Assembly: GCF_002742445.1 (NCBI RefSeq)
Contig: NZ_NJNQ01000003.1
Span: 301,460-365,459, forward strand
Length of the DNA: 64,000 bases
Source of the DNA: Bifidobacterium sp. N4G05
GTDB taxonomy: Bacteria > Actinomycetota > Actinomycetes > Actinomycetales > Bifidobacteriaceae
Direction: 5' to 3'
This document shows positions 18,522 through 27,255 of the stretch, in pieces. Numbering within the stretch: position 1 is the stretch's first letter; the number at the start of each line of letters is the position of its first letter. The notes under the pieces were generated by a model. The model did no database searches and had not been told where the DNA came from. It saw nothing but the letters and a program-made list of their open reading frames with translations. Position numbers and translations under genes: made by a program.

Positions 18522-19100
18522 ATGGCCAACGAAGAAGTCGACCGAAAAGCGGAGATCCTCAATGCGGCCGTCGAACTGTTTGGAACGCTCGGTTATTACG
18601 GCACTTCCCTGCAAAAAATCGCCGACCGTGTGGGCCTTACCAAGGCCGGCGTACTGCATTATGTCGGCAGCAAAGAGGGTCTGCTCGCTTCCGCATTGGA
18701 CGAGGTCTATGATTCCGAAACGGAAGACATTCTGACCGATATGGTACGTGAGCCGCGCCCGCTGATCGCCAATATGTGGCGCAAAATCGTGGCGGTGAAC
18801 GCACGCAGACCGCTTCAGGTGCACATGTTTTCCACATTGAGTGCCGAAGCGATCGATCCGAACCACCCTGCGCACGAGTATTTCGCCAACCGCGAGCTGC
18901 ATAATGCCGATACCGCACTCAACATTCGTTGGCGCGCGCCCGAAGGCGTTGATACGCGTCGGCTGCTTAATGCGGGATTCGCCATGATGGACGGCGTGCA
19001 GCTGCGCTGGCTGCGCACGCCCGGTCAGGACCTGAACGCCATGTGGGCGGAATGCGAAGACGCCCTGTTCCCCCTGCCCATGTGGGAGGGCTACCGCTGA
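18522..19100 (+). CDS. TetR-family regulator 1 (adjacent to GH3)
   Basis: A 192-residue TetR protein with the N-terminal helix-turn-helix (ILNAAVELFGTLGYYGTSL, then KIADRVGLTKAGVLHYVGSK, residues about 11-50) and a C-terminal ligand domain ending MDGVQLRWLR...FPLPMWEGYR. The same ending recurs in three other TetR genes in this window (23285-23920, 30653-31279, 36912-37541), so they are paralogues. The start follows GAAAGGATCATC. The gene is divergent from the GH3 beta-glucosidase, with candidate operators in between. It most likely senses a beta-glycoside or its product and derepresses the GH3 gene; the ligand is not identifiable from sequence. Confidence 0.9.
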   Translation: MANEEVDRKAEILNAAVELFGTLGYYGTSLQKIADRVGLTKAGVLHYVGSKEGLLASALDEVYDSETEDILTDMVREPRPLIANMWRKIVAVNARRPLQVHMFSTLSAEAIDPNHPAHEYFANRELHNADTALNIRWRAPEGVDTRRLLNAGFAMMDGVQLRWLRTPGQDLNAMWAECEDALFPLPMWEGYR

Positions 19101-19148
19101 CCCCCTATCCTGAAACACATACTTGTCCACTCATACAAGTCCAAATTC

Positions 19149-19376
19149 CTCCAGCCACTGGAGAAATCATCCCGCCAGAAGCCCTTCCAACAGGCAAAAA
19201 CCTCCAGTCACTGGAACAATCACCCCGCCAAGAACGTCATCAGCATCCCAAAACCTCCAGTGACTGGAAGAATCCAGACTCCAAAACCCACCCTAACTGA
19301 CCAGATTCTTCCATTCACTGGAAGAAACACCCCGCTTAGAACCTCACCAGCGTCCCAAAACCTCCAGTCACTGGAA
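19149..19376. repeat. five short palindromes spaced 53-54 bp apart
   Basis: A CTCCAGTCACTGGAA-type palindrome occurs five times, with cores at 19149, 19202, 19255, 19308 and 19362. The right-half core (CACTGGA or GACTGGA) recurs every 53, 53, 54 and 53 bp. The sequence between copies is partly conserved (ACCCCGC, AGAAC, AGCRTCCC, AAAAC), so this is a degraded tandem array and not a CRISPR array with unique spacers. It fills the gap between TetR-1 and glycerate kinase. The function is unknown. Confidence 0.75.
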
Positions 19377-19440
19377 GAAATGGTCACGTCTGGAGGCAGC
19401 TGTTGTAGCCTAAATTTGGGAAGACGTAAAGGAGGCATGT

Positions 19441-20625
19441 ATGCGGATCTTGCTGGCACCGGACTCGTTCAAAGAGGCCGCTTCGGCTGAAGCAATCGCG
19501 CAGGCGATGGCTCGCGGCGTTATGTATGGTAACCCGCAGGCAGAATGCCGGCTTTTACCGCTTTCCGACGGCGGAGAGGGATTGACGCAAGCGTTGGTTC
19601 ACGCCACCGGCGGCACATTGCGCGATGTCGAGACGGTTGATGCGATCGGCCGCCCGATTACCGCACAATATGGCTTTCTTGGCAATAACCACGCTTCTTG
19701 TAATCTCCATACCGCCGTGGTCGAATTGGCTTCAGCAAGCGGACTTGAGCGGGTCTCCCCCGCCGACCGCAATGCGCTGACCGCTTCCACATTCGGCACT
19801 GGCTTGCTGATTCGTGCGGCGATTGATGCCGGAGCGGATCGCATCGTGCTTGGATTGGGCGGTAGCGCCACCACGGATGGCGGTACCGGATTGGCACGCG
19901 CGCTTGGGTTTCGTTTTCTCGATTCGACAGACCACGCTATTCCGCTTGGCGGCGGCGCTCTCGCTGATTTGGTGAAGATTGACGATTCGGAAGTCCCCGA
20001 TTCCGTGAAGAATATTCCAATTATTCTTGCCTGCGATGTCACCAATCCGTTGACTGGCTCCGAAGGCGCCGCCCATGTATTCGCCCCGCAGAAAGGCGCG
20101 AACACAGCACAGGTCGAACTCCTCGATCAGGGACTTGCGAATCTCGCACACGCGATCATGCAATACAATGGCCGCGATATTGAGCGCATTCCCGGTACAG
20201 GCGCCGCGGGCGGTACCGGCGGCGGGATGCTCGGCCTGTTCAATACAACAGTACGGCCGGGAATCGAACTTGTGCTCGATCTTGCGCATGGTCGAGAAGC
20301 ATGCGCATGGGCCGACGTCATCATCACCGGCGAAGGTTCCATTGACAGTCAGACACCGTACGGCAAAGTGCCGAGTGGCATTGCGAAACTGGCGCAATCG
20401 CAAGGAAAACCGACTATCGCCATCGGTGGAACGGTAACCCGCGATTCGCACACCATCGAAGCGCTGAACGAGGCCGGCATTGTCGCGACGTTCGGTATTG
20501 CGCCCGGGCCGGCGGATCTTGCGACGCTGATCGCCGGCACGGAACGCAATGTAGAAATCACCTGTGCCGCAATCGCCAGCACATTGCGCATTACTGCAGC
20601 TACTTCACCCTGCGAATCAGCATGA
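19441..20625 (+). CDS. glxK: Glycerate kinase (GlxK/GarK family)
   Basis: A 394-residue protein of the glycerate kinase type 1 family. It opens with MRILLAPDSFKEAASAEAIA, followed by LLPLSDGGEGLTQAL, LGLGGSATTDGGTGLARALG, and VIITGEGSIDSQTPYGKVPSG. These are the family's conserved blocks. It phosphorylates D-glycerate to a phosphoglycerate for glycolysis. Full length is normal for the family. The start follows AAAGGAGGCATGT. It stands alone downstream of the palindrome array, and no partner genes for glycerate or glyoxylate metabolism adjoin it, so its physiological source of glycerate is unclear. It converges with the second GH3 gene and shares a terminator hairpin with it. Confidence 0.95.
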   Translation: MRILLAPDSFKEAASAEAIAQAMARGVMYGNPQAECRLLPLSDGGEGLTQALVHATGGTLRDVETVDAIGRPITAQYGFLGNNHASCNLHTAVVELASASGLERVSPADRNALTASTFGTGLLIRAAIDAGADRIVLGLGGSATTDGGTGLARALGFRFLDSTDHAIPLGGGALADLVKIDDSEVPDSVKNIPIILACDVTNPLTGSEGAAHVFAPQKGANTAQVELLDQGLANLAHAIMQYNGRDIERIPGTGAAGGTGGGMLGLFNTTVRPGIELVLDLAHGREACAWADVIITGEGSIDSQTPYGKVPSGIAKLAQSQGKPTIAIGGTVTRDSHTIEALNEAGIVATFGIAPGPADLATLIAGTERNVEITCAAIASTLRITAATSPCESA

Positions 20626-20676
20626 CATTATGCAAGACAGAACATTATGCAAGACAGAAATGTTACGTGAAATTAC

Positions 20677-20714
20677 ATGAGCCGCCCACGATCAGTATTC
20701 CGTAGGCGGCTCAT
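20677..20714. terminator. bidirectional terminator between glxK and GH3
   Basis: ATGAGCCGCC (20677-20686) pairs with GGCGGCTCAT (20705-20714) between two convergent genes. Just upstream, a 17-bp tandem duplication (20625-20641 and 20642-20658) follows the glxK stop. Confidence 0.65.
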
Positions 20715-20764
20715 ATCAGATCGTGTCGATTATTGGGTTCTGTGACACGGTTTATTTCGTTTGC

Positions 20765-23107
20765 TTACGCGACAGTGAAGGTGGTGCGCTTCAGGTCTTC
20801 GCGGCGGCTGGAGTGGCCGATAAGCACTTCGAATTCGCCCGGTTCGACGATTCGGTTGGCTTCAGAATCGACGATGGTGCAGTCGGAAACAGGAATATCG
20901 AATACGACGGTCTTGCTTTCGCCTGGTTCGAGTTTTACACGCTGGAATGCCTTGAGTTCACGATCAGTCCAGCTGTAGGAGGTCACGATGTCGCCGATGT
21001 AGAGCTGCACTACTTCCGTGCCCTTGCGATCGCCCGTATTGGTGAGGGTGATTTCAGCATGCACGGTGTCGGTTTCGCCGAATGCGCCGGATTCCGGAAC
21101 GTTGGTGACCGTCGGTTCGCCGTATTCGAACGTGGTGTAGCTCAGACCTTCGCCGAATGCGAATGCCGGATCCTGTGTGAGGTCGGCGTAGCGGTTGCCG
21201 TGCTGGCCGCGAATCTGGTTGTAGTAGACCGGCAGCTGACCTGCATGGCGTGGGAAGGCGATCGGCAGGCGTCCGCTCGGCTCGGTTTCTCCGAGGATGA
21301 TTTCGGCGATGGCCTGGCCGCCCTTCATGCCCGGGCTTGGAGCCCACAGCAGAGCCGAAGTGCCTTCGGCCGGAGTTTCGTCAACAATCACACCGTTGGT
21401 ACCGATCACGGATGCCGGCAGCACCTGCGGCTTGGAACTGACGAGCACCACCACGAACGGCTTGCCGGTTTCGCGAGCCACGTTCGACAGCGCATCGATC
21501 AGTGCATTCTGTCCGCCAAGCAGTTCGAGCGTGGCGGTAGAGCAGCCTTCACCAATGGCCTGAATCACATCGCCCACCACGGCCACGATCAGGTCGCTTT
21601 GGCGAGCGTTTTCCACAGCCTCGTCAAGCAGCACGCGGTCAAGCTTAGCGGAAACGCCGATCTTCGGGCGAGGCTGGCCATCCGGATAGAACTCGCCTTC
21701 CGGATCGGGCGCCAAATCCACGATGTTGGCACCGCGAGAGTACACGACCTCGCAACTTTCCGGAGCGAGTTGCTTGAAACCATCAAGCACGGTGGTGATC
21801 ATTTCACGCGGATGGCCATCAGGCATCCAGTTGATCTGGCCGGAGCTGCCGGCCCAGTCTCCCAACTGGGTCTGGGCGTCATCGGCGAGCGGGCCAACGA
21901 CCGCGATACGCTTCGTACCGGCCACGTTGAACGGCAGCGAACCGTTGTTCTTCAGCAATGCCACGGCTTCGCGAGCCACTTCAAGGTTGAGCTGCTGATG
22001 CTCTTCGGAACCGATCACTGCATCGATACGCTTCTGGTCGGGCAAGCGTGGATCTTCGAACAGTCCAAGACGGAACTTCAGTGCGAGAATACGAGCCACG
22101 GCGGCATCGATCAACGATTCGTCAAGCAGACCGGTCTTCACGGCTTCGATCGCACCCTCGTAGAACTTTGGCGTGGTCATCACCAAGTCGTTGCCGGACT
22201 TGACCGCATCGGCAGCAGCCTGTGCATAGTCAGGCTTGACCTTCTGCTCCCACACGGAACGGCCGACGTTGTCCCAATCGGTGATAAGCGTGCCCTGATA
22301 GTTCCAAGCGCCACGCAGCTTGTCGGAAAGCAGCCACTTGTTGAAGGTGACCGGCACGCCTTCGATGGATTCGTAGCCGAGCATGAAGGTGCCGCATCCT
22401 TCCTTGGCTACACGTTCGAACGGCGGAAGGAACCAAGACTCCAGCTTGCGGTGGCTCAGATCGGCTTCGGAAGCGTCACGACCTCCTTGGGTTTCGGAAT
22501 AGCCTGCGAAATGCTTGGCGCATGCGAGGATCGCGTCTTTGGCGAGAGGCTCACCCGCTTTGGCTCCACCCTGATATCCCTTGACGATGGACGATGCCAT
22601 TTCGCCGATCAAGCACGGATCTTCACCAAAGGTTTCGCCCACACGACCCCAACGGGTGTCTCGTGCGATGCACAGCACCGGGGAGAACGTCCAGTGCACA
22701 CCGGTGGCTGACACTTCCTCGGCGGTGGCACGGCCTGCGGCCTGCACTTTTTCGGAATCCCACGTGGTTGCCATGCCCAGCTGCTCCGGGAAAATGGTGG
22801 CTCCCGGCCAGAAGGAATAGCCATGAATGCAGTCGTCGCCGATCACCAGCGGGATGCCGAGACGGGTTTTGGTGTTCACCGTTTCCACGGCTTTCGGCAG
22901 ATCAGACGGCGAGGTGTGCAGAATGGAACCGACATGCTTGTTGACGATCAGATCGTCCAAATCGCCGCTGCGCGCGTCAAGCTGCATCATCTGCCCGACT
23001 TTTTCCTCAAGGGTCATGCGTCCAAGTAGATCAGCGATGCGTTCCTCAGTGGAAAGTTCCGGATTTTTATAGGGCAGATTTGCAGTATTTTCAGTGGTTT
23101 CGGTCAT
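20765..23107 (-). CDS. Glycoside hydrolase family 3 beta-glucosidase (BglX-like)
   Basis: A 780-residue GH3 enzyme. Conserved blocks are PLVIGDDCIHGYSFWPGAT, RDTRWGRVGETFGEDP, CAKHFAGYSETQGGRD and GTLITDWDNVGR with the nucleophile at Asp277. A middle domain (RIAVVGPLADD) and a C-terminal fibronectin-III-like domain (EVVQLYIGDIVTSYS) follow. No signal peptide is seen. The ATG at 23107 is chosen because GAGGAAAG lies upstream. The frame extends to 23245 but that part is not family-like. The domain order resembles BglX. It lies 178 bp downstream of the TetR-2 gene on the same strand. A palindromic TACCAATTGGTA sits in its promoter region, so TetR-2 control is likely. Confidence 0.94.
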   Translation of the reverse strand: MTETTENTANLPYKNPELSTEERIADLLGRMTLEEKVGQMMQLDARSGDLDDLIVNKHVGSILHTSPSDLPKAVETVNTKTRLGIPLVIGDDCIHGYSFWPGATIFPEQLGMATTWDSEKVQAAGRATAEEVSATGVHWTFSPVLCIARDTRWGRVGETFGEDPCLIGEMASSIVKGYQGGAKAGEPLAKDAILACAKHFAGYSETQGGRDASEADLSHRKLESWFLPPFERVAKEGCGTFMLGYESIEGVPVTFNKWLLSDKLRGAWNYQGTLITDWDNVGRSVWEQKVKPDYAQAAADAVKSGNDLVMTTPKFYEGAIEAVKTGLLDESLIDAAVARILALKFRLGLFEDPRLPDQKRIDAVIGSEEHQQLNLEVAREAVALLKNNGSLPFNVAGTKRIAVVGPLADDAQTQLGDWAGSSGQINWMPDGHPREMITTVLDGFKQLAPESCEVVYSRGANIVDLAPDPEGEFYPDGQPRPKIGVSAKLDRVLLDEAVENARQSDLIVAVVGDVIQAIGEGCSTATLELLGGQNALIDALSNVARETGKPFVVVLVSSKPQVLPASVIGTNGVIVDETPAEGTSALLWAPSPGMKGGQAIAEIILGETEPSGRLPIAFPRHAGQLPVYYNQIRGQHGNRYADLTQDPAFAFGEGLSYTTFEYGEPTVTNVPESGAFGETDTVHAEITLTNTGDRKGTEVVQLYIGDIVTSYSWTDRELKAFQRVKLEPGESKTVVFDIPVSDCTIVDSEANRIVEPGEFEVLIGHSSRREDLKRTTFTVA

Positions 23108-23146
23108 GGATTGCTCACTTTCCTCATTGAAGCGATTTCCTTTAAT

Positions 23147-23158
23147 TACCAATTGGTA
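23147..23158. promoter_or_regulatory. candidate TetR-2 operator
   Basis: Perfect 12-bp palindrome TACCAATTGGTA about 40 bp upstream of the GH3 start and downstream of the TetR-2 gene. Confidence 0.5.
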
Positions 23159-23208
23159 GTTTAACGCATCATATGTGCATCCGCAACTCGACATAACCAC
23201 ATCAATGC

Positions 23209-23242
23209 AAAAGGCGAGAGCGCCATCGACCTCCCGCCTTTT
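23209..23242 (-). terminator. terminator after TetR-2
   Basis: AAAAGGCG...CGCCTTTT inverted repeat 43 bp past the TetR-2 stop. On the minus strand it ends GCCTTTTGC. Confidence 0.65.
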
Positions 23243-23284
23243 CACACGAAAACATGCAATGAAATATCAAAAAAGATTCAACAA

Positions 23285-23920
23285 TCAGCGATATGCATCC
23301 CACAACGGGGACGGAAACAGCATGTTTTCCATCTGAGCCCACTCTTTGCACAAATCAACTTCAGGCTCGCGCAACCACCATAATTGCACGCCATCCATAA
23401 TTTCCATGGCCTTACGCACCACCGGACGCATACTCGACTTCCACGAACCCAATTGCGGAGGAATCAGCCAAGGATATTGCGAATAGTTCTCCCAAATATC
23501 GTCCATACGAGCAGTGAATTCATCATGCAACGGATGTTCAGGATTCAACGATTCCGCAGAAAGCACGGTAAACAACTGCACCATCATGCGGCGACGCGAA
23601 TTATGGCGCACCAAATAGCGCAAATATGCAGGAAACAGCGGCGCGGTAGGGTCGCTGCCAGGCATGCCGGACGCGAAGAAATCCTCAGGAGTACCCGTTT
23701 CACCGTAATACTCGTTGAACACCATGGCCAGCATATTGTCTTTATTGCCGACATAGCGGAGCACGCCCTGCTTGGAAATGCCCACCCTGTCGGCCACGTC
23801 CTGGATGGAAATGCCATTGAACCCACGCTCGCTGATCAACTGAACCGCAGCATCCAGCACTTCCGCTCGACGCTCCTGCGGTGATTTTCGGATACGTTTC
23901 GAAGTCTCTTCCTCTGCCAT
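23285..23920 (-). CDS. TetR-family regulator 2
   Basis: A 211-residue TetR paralogue. The helix-turn-helix is VLDAAVQLISERGFNGISI then DVADRVGISKQGVLRYVGNK. The C-terminal domain ends MDGVQLWWLREPE...FPSPLWDAYR, closely like TetR-1 and TetR-4. It follows a GH5 gene by 47 bp and precedes a GH3 gene on the same strand. It may be co-transcribed with the GH5. The recognition helix differs from those of its paralogues, as does the nearby palindrome, so it probably controls its own subset of genes. The ligand is unknown but presumably a beta-glucoside. Confidence 0.9.
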   Translation of the reverse strand: MAEEETSKRIRKSPQERRAEVLDAAVQLISERGFNGISIQDVADRVGISKQGVLRYVGNKDNMLAMVFNEYYGETGTPEDFFASGMPGSDPTAPLFPAYLRYLVRHNSRRRMMVQLFTVLSAESLNPEHPLHDEFTARMDDIWENYSQYPWLIPPQLGSWKSSMRPVVRKAMEIMDGVQLWWLREPEVDLCKEWAQMENMLFPSPLWDAYR

Positions 23921-23967
23921 GATTCCGAGTCTAATGCACCTTGCGTCGATTGCCGTTGATTGACTGC

Positions 23968-25167
23968 CTATGGCACGTCATCGTGAGAGGTATCCGCCCG
24001 AATCCATCCATGACGCCATACGCGAGTCAGATCCCACGCCTCAAGATTGCCGCCGTTGCGAGGATCCCGCGGCGGTTTCCCTTCGCCACTACCCGGTTTC
24101 GCGGAGCGCGCAAGCTGGTAGCTCCAATAGATCTGCCCCGCCGACACGTCCCATGCCGCGCGTTGCAATCGTGACACTTGGCGGTATGCAGCCGATCGGT
24201 TTTGGCTGTGTAGGGCCCACTGATTCTCCACGCACCACTCGCCCACCAGCACGGGAATACGACGAGCCGCCAAACGGATGGCGATGCCACTCGCGCCCAC
24301 CAACATCCGGTACAGCCATGGCAGTCGCCGCGATCGCAGGTACAGCCGGCGTGCCGGTCCCGAGAACAGCGGATCCTCCATCGCGATGAGATACTGATGG
24401 GTGTCGAGCATGACGTTGCGCATGCCAGCACGACGAAACCAACCGCCCCAGCGGAGTAGTCGGAAACCGTCATGGAATACAATCACGGTTTCCGGACGTA
24501 GCACGGCGCGTAACCGGGCGTAAGCGTCGCGGTAGAAGCGCTTCAGAAACCGCAGTGAGACATACGTGCTACCGGAAGCCTCATGAGAGTCTTTCGCCGT
24601 GTTCGACGTGCTATGGAACACCGACCAGCTCACTGGTTCGTTGAGTACTTCGATGCTGTGCAGGGCCGGTTCGTCGCGGTATCGGCGAGCCAATCGTTCC
24701 AGCACGTTCAGCGTGTACTCCACCAAGTCCGTATTCTGCGCCCATTTGCACACACCCGTCAGACCGCCGTTGTCGAAACCGTTCTGCGATTCGGGAACAG
24801 TATGCAGGTCAATCATAATCTTCAATCCCGTCTCCCGCGCCCAGCGGAACGCGCGGTCGAGGTACGTGATGCAGCCCGGATGCCCGGGCCAGTCGCCGAA
24901 GATGAAATACGGTATGGGAATGCGTACGAGGTTGATTCCGTGACCGACGATAATACGGAAATCCTCCAAGGTGATGTAGGTTTCGCGGTGCCGGTGCAGT
25001 TCCTCGGCGAGATTCCGTTCGGACCAGAGGGATACGTGCGTGCGGTGCATCCAGATTTCATCGTCTTCGGCGCTGCGGGTGAACGGTTTCGGATCCATCC
25101 ATTTCTCCAGCACCAGCCAGTTGCCGAGGTTCACGCCGTCGATTCGCTCGTCGATGCCTAGCACCAT
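23968..25167 (-). CDS. Glycoside hydrolase family 5 enzyme (exo-beta-glucanase-like), first copy
   Basis: A 399-residue GH5 protein. It opens with DGVNLGNWLVLEKWMDP, like the Exg1-type exo-beta-1,3-glucanases. The acid/base Glu is in SIEVLNEPVSW and the nucleophile Glu in PVLVGEWCVEN. It has RIPIPYFIFGD and IDLHTVPESQNGFDNGG between them. No signal peptide is apparent. The ATG at 25167 is chosen because the family homology begins a few residues later and GGGCGGTGAG precedes it; a start at 25269 would add about 34 unrelated residues. It is clearly related to the second GH5 at 27256 but richer in GC and Arg codons, with an Arg-rich C-terminal half. That may reflect a different origin. The substrate is unproven. 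Confidence 0.88.
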   Translation of the reverse strand: MVLGIDERIDGVNLGNWLVLEKWMDPKPFTRSAEDDEIWMHRTHVSLWSERNLAEELHRHRETYITLEDFRIIVGHGINLVRIPIPYFIFGDWPGHPGCITYLDRAFRWARETGLKIMIDLHTVPESQNGFDNGGLTGVCKWAQNTDLVEYTLNVLERLARRYRDEPALHSIEVLNEPVSWSVFHSTSNTAKDSHEASGSTYVSLRFLKRFYRDAYARLRAVLRPETVIVFHDGFRLLRWGGWFRRAGMRNVMLDTHQYLIAMEDPLFSGPARRLYLRSRRLPWLYRMLVGASGIAIRLAARRIPVLVGEWCVENQWALHSQNRSAAYRQVSRLQRAAWDVSAGQIYWSYQLARSAKPGSGEGKPPRDPRNGGNLEAWDLTRVWRHGWIRADTSHDDVP

Positions 25168-25308
25168 GCGTCTCACCGCCCTTACGTTCGGGGGTTGCCC
25201 GACTTTTCGCTTCCGCCCATCACAACCCATGGCAAAACCCATTCGGCCCAATGGGCCAAGGAACCGCACATCATTCGCAACGTTCCTTGGTCCATTGTAT
25301 GCACCCCG

Positions 25309-25330
25309 CGAGCGGCCACGCGGCCGCTCG
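25309..25330 (-). terminator. GC-rich hairpin downstream of GH43
   Basis: CGAGCGGCC (25309-25317) pairs perfectly with GGCCGCTCG (25322-25330), with a 4-nt loop, 60 bp past the GH43 stop. No U tract follows. Confidence 0.45.
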
Positions 25331-25389
25331 GAATCGGATCACGGCCGGATCAGGGTCGTTGAATGATCGTGATGGCCGGCCGGGCGGGA

Positions 25390-27036
25390 TCAGTCGACGG
25401 GCTTCGTCTCGTCTGCCTCGTAGTCGAAGAAGTCGAAGTCGGCGGTCTTCTCGTGCAGAGCGGCGTCGGTGACGGCGATGCCGACCATGGTGCCGGTGAA
25501 TTCGCCGTACTTGCAGTATTCGTCGGAGAAGGTGGTGGTGTCGAAGTCGGGTCCGATCTGGGCCCAAGCTTCGCCGTCATAGCTCCACTCGAACCAGGTG
25601 CGGCGACCTTCGATATTCAAACGGAAATAGATCGGCTTGTCTTCCACAGCAACGCGAGTGTCAAGCATTTCCGTCTTTTCACCGTTTTCGAGACGCACAA
25701 TCGAAATCGCGCCGCCGCCAAGCGTCTGTGAATAATACTTGCGCAGGAAAATATTGTTCATGTTGTCGTAGTAGATGGTCAAGCCAGCGCTGTGCTGGTA
25801 GACTTCCGGCTCGAACTCCATTTTGGTGGTTACCGTGGCATACACGCTCGTCAGCTTGCGCGTAAGCAGGCTTGTACGATTCAGCGAGGCAAGCGATTCC
25901 TCACCACGAATACGCAGCCAGCCCGGGCGTTCCGTGGCATTCGCGAACGTGCTCGGCATCTGACGCGGCGAGTAGTACCAGTTCCCCAGCTCGCCGCCAT
26001 CGAAATCGTCAAGGCTTGGAATTTCCGGCATCGGCACATCTGGCAGATTCGGCTCCTCGACTTCAATCTTTGCCAGATTAGAACCGTCAGCCATACGCAA
26101 CCAACCATCAGGCGTCCACTGCATCTTCTGAATGGCGGTTTCACGGCCAAGCGTGCAACGCAATTCCGGCACGAACGGACGGCTGGTCAGATGCACAAGA
26201 TACGTCTCGCCGTTCGGCAGATCCACGTAAGAGCCGTGACCGGACTTCTGCAGCACAGAATCCGGGTTGAAATAGCGCGGCTTGAGATGATCGTCATCGG
26301 CGCGTTCGTTGGATTCCTTAGGCTGTGAGGTGACGAGCGGACCGTTTGGGTCCGGCTCATATGGCCCCCACACGTTACGTGAACGGCCCATGGTCACGGC
26401 GTGGTTGTAGCCAGTGCCGCCCTCGGCGCACATAATGTAATACCAGCCGTCACGCTTGGTCAGATGCGGAGCCTCAATGCAGCCACGATCAGTAGCGCCA
26501 CGCCATATACGCTTCGGATAGCCAACCACATGCTTGGTTTCCGGATCATATTCCACACAGCAGATCACACCCGGCTTCTCATAGCCTTCACGGGTCTCCC
26601 ACTCCAAGCTGACGATGTACTTCTTGCCATTGTCATCATGCAAAATGGACGCGTCGAAACCGGAAGATGTCAGATATACCGGCTCGCTCCACGGACCTTC
26701 AATGCTCTTTGACTTAATCAGATAATTATTCACGTCGAAATAGCGTGCATTCATGGAATTCATAACGCCGTAAATCACGTAGAACATGTCCTCTTCCTCA
26801 CAATACGTGAGACATGGAGCCCAAATGCCCTTCGCGCTCGGCAGCTTGGTGAGGTTCGGCTTCGTATCATCAGTGAGCACGTGGGTGAGCAGCTCCCAAT
26901 GCTTCATATCCTTCGAATGGTAGATCGGAATGCCCGGGAACCATTCGAACGTAGAAACGGCAACATAGTAGTCGTCGCCTTTACGGCAGATGGCCGGATC
27001 AGGATTGAAGCCTTTAAAAATAGGATTTTGCAGCAT
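25390..27036 (-). CDS. Glycoside hydrolase family 43 beta-xylosidase
   Basis: A 548-residue GH43 enzyme of the XynB type, with an N-terminal five-bladed propeller and a C-terminal beta-sandwich. It starts NPIFKGFNPDPAICRKGDDYYVAV... (described in parts): the catalytic base Asp is in FNPDPAIC, the modulating Asp in GFDASILHDDNG, and the acid Glu in GCIEAPHLTKRDGWYY. The STFEWFPGIPIYHSKD stretch is typical of the GH43_11 subfamily. It removes terminal xylose from beta-1,4-xylo-oligosaccharides, in the cytoplasm since no signal peptide is seen. AAAGGAG precedes the start. A TTAGTTACTG half-site (27083-27092) in front of it resembles the TetR-3-type operator. Confidence 0.94.
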   Translation of the reverse strand: MLQNPIFKGFNPDPAICRKGDDYYVAVSTFEWFPGIPIYHSKDMKHWELLTHVLTDDTKPNLTKLPSAKGIWAPCLTYCEEEDMFYVIYGVMNSMNARYFDVNNYLIKSKSIEGPWSEPVYLTSSGFDASILHDDNGKKYIVSLEWETREGYEKPGVICCVEYDPETKHVVGYPKRIWRGATDRGCIEAPHLTKRDGWYYIMCAEGGTGYNHAVTMGRSRNVWGPYEPDPNGPLVTSQPKESNERADDDHLKPRYFNPDSVLQKSGHGSYVDLPNGETYLVHLTSRPFVPELRCTLGRETAIQKMQWTPDGWLRMADGSNLAKIEVEEPNLPDVPMPEIPSLDDFDGGELGNWYYSPRQMPSTFANATERPGWLRIRGEESLASLNRTSLLTRKLTSVYATVTTKMEFEPEVYQHSAGLTIYYDNMNNIFLRKYYSQTLGGGAISIVRLENGEKTEMLDTRVAVEDKPIYFRLNIEGRRTWFEWSYDGEAWAQIGPDFDTTTFSDEYCKYGEFTGTMVGIAVTDAALHEKTADFDFFDYEADETKPVD

Positions 27037-27255
27037 TATTTCTCCTTTGATTTCTGCTTTTTTATTCAGTCACCGCAGTTTTTTAGTTACTGCAGCGTCC
27101 GTCTGGGTCTGCGATGCTCTATTGCTGACACGCTCCAAGGCCGTTCTGGCCGGTTTTTACGATCTTCAACAGAGCATCGCAAACTCCGGCTCGTAACGTT
27201 TTGCGTTACGTTGCGTTGCACTTACGCAAGTTGAATGTTCCCGTAGTTTTCCTTT

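Noticed and set aside
19149..19376. The regularly spaced palindromes as a CRISPR array
   Set aside because: The sequences between the palindromes are related to each other and the repeats vary and are too short; it is a tandem repeat, not a spacer array.
20723..22711. 662-codon plus-strand ORF opposite the second GH3 gene, and similar long ORFs opposite GH42, the activase and nrdD
   Set aside because: All are antisense shadows of well-supported genes and show no family motif.
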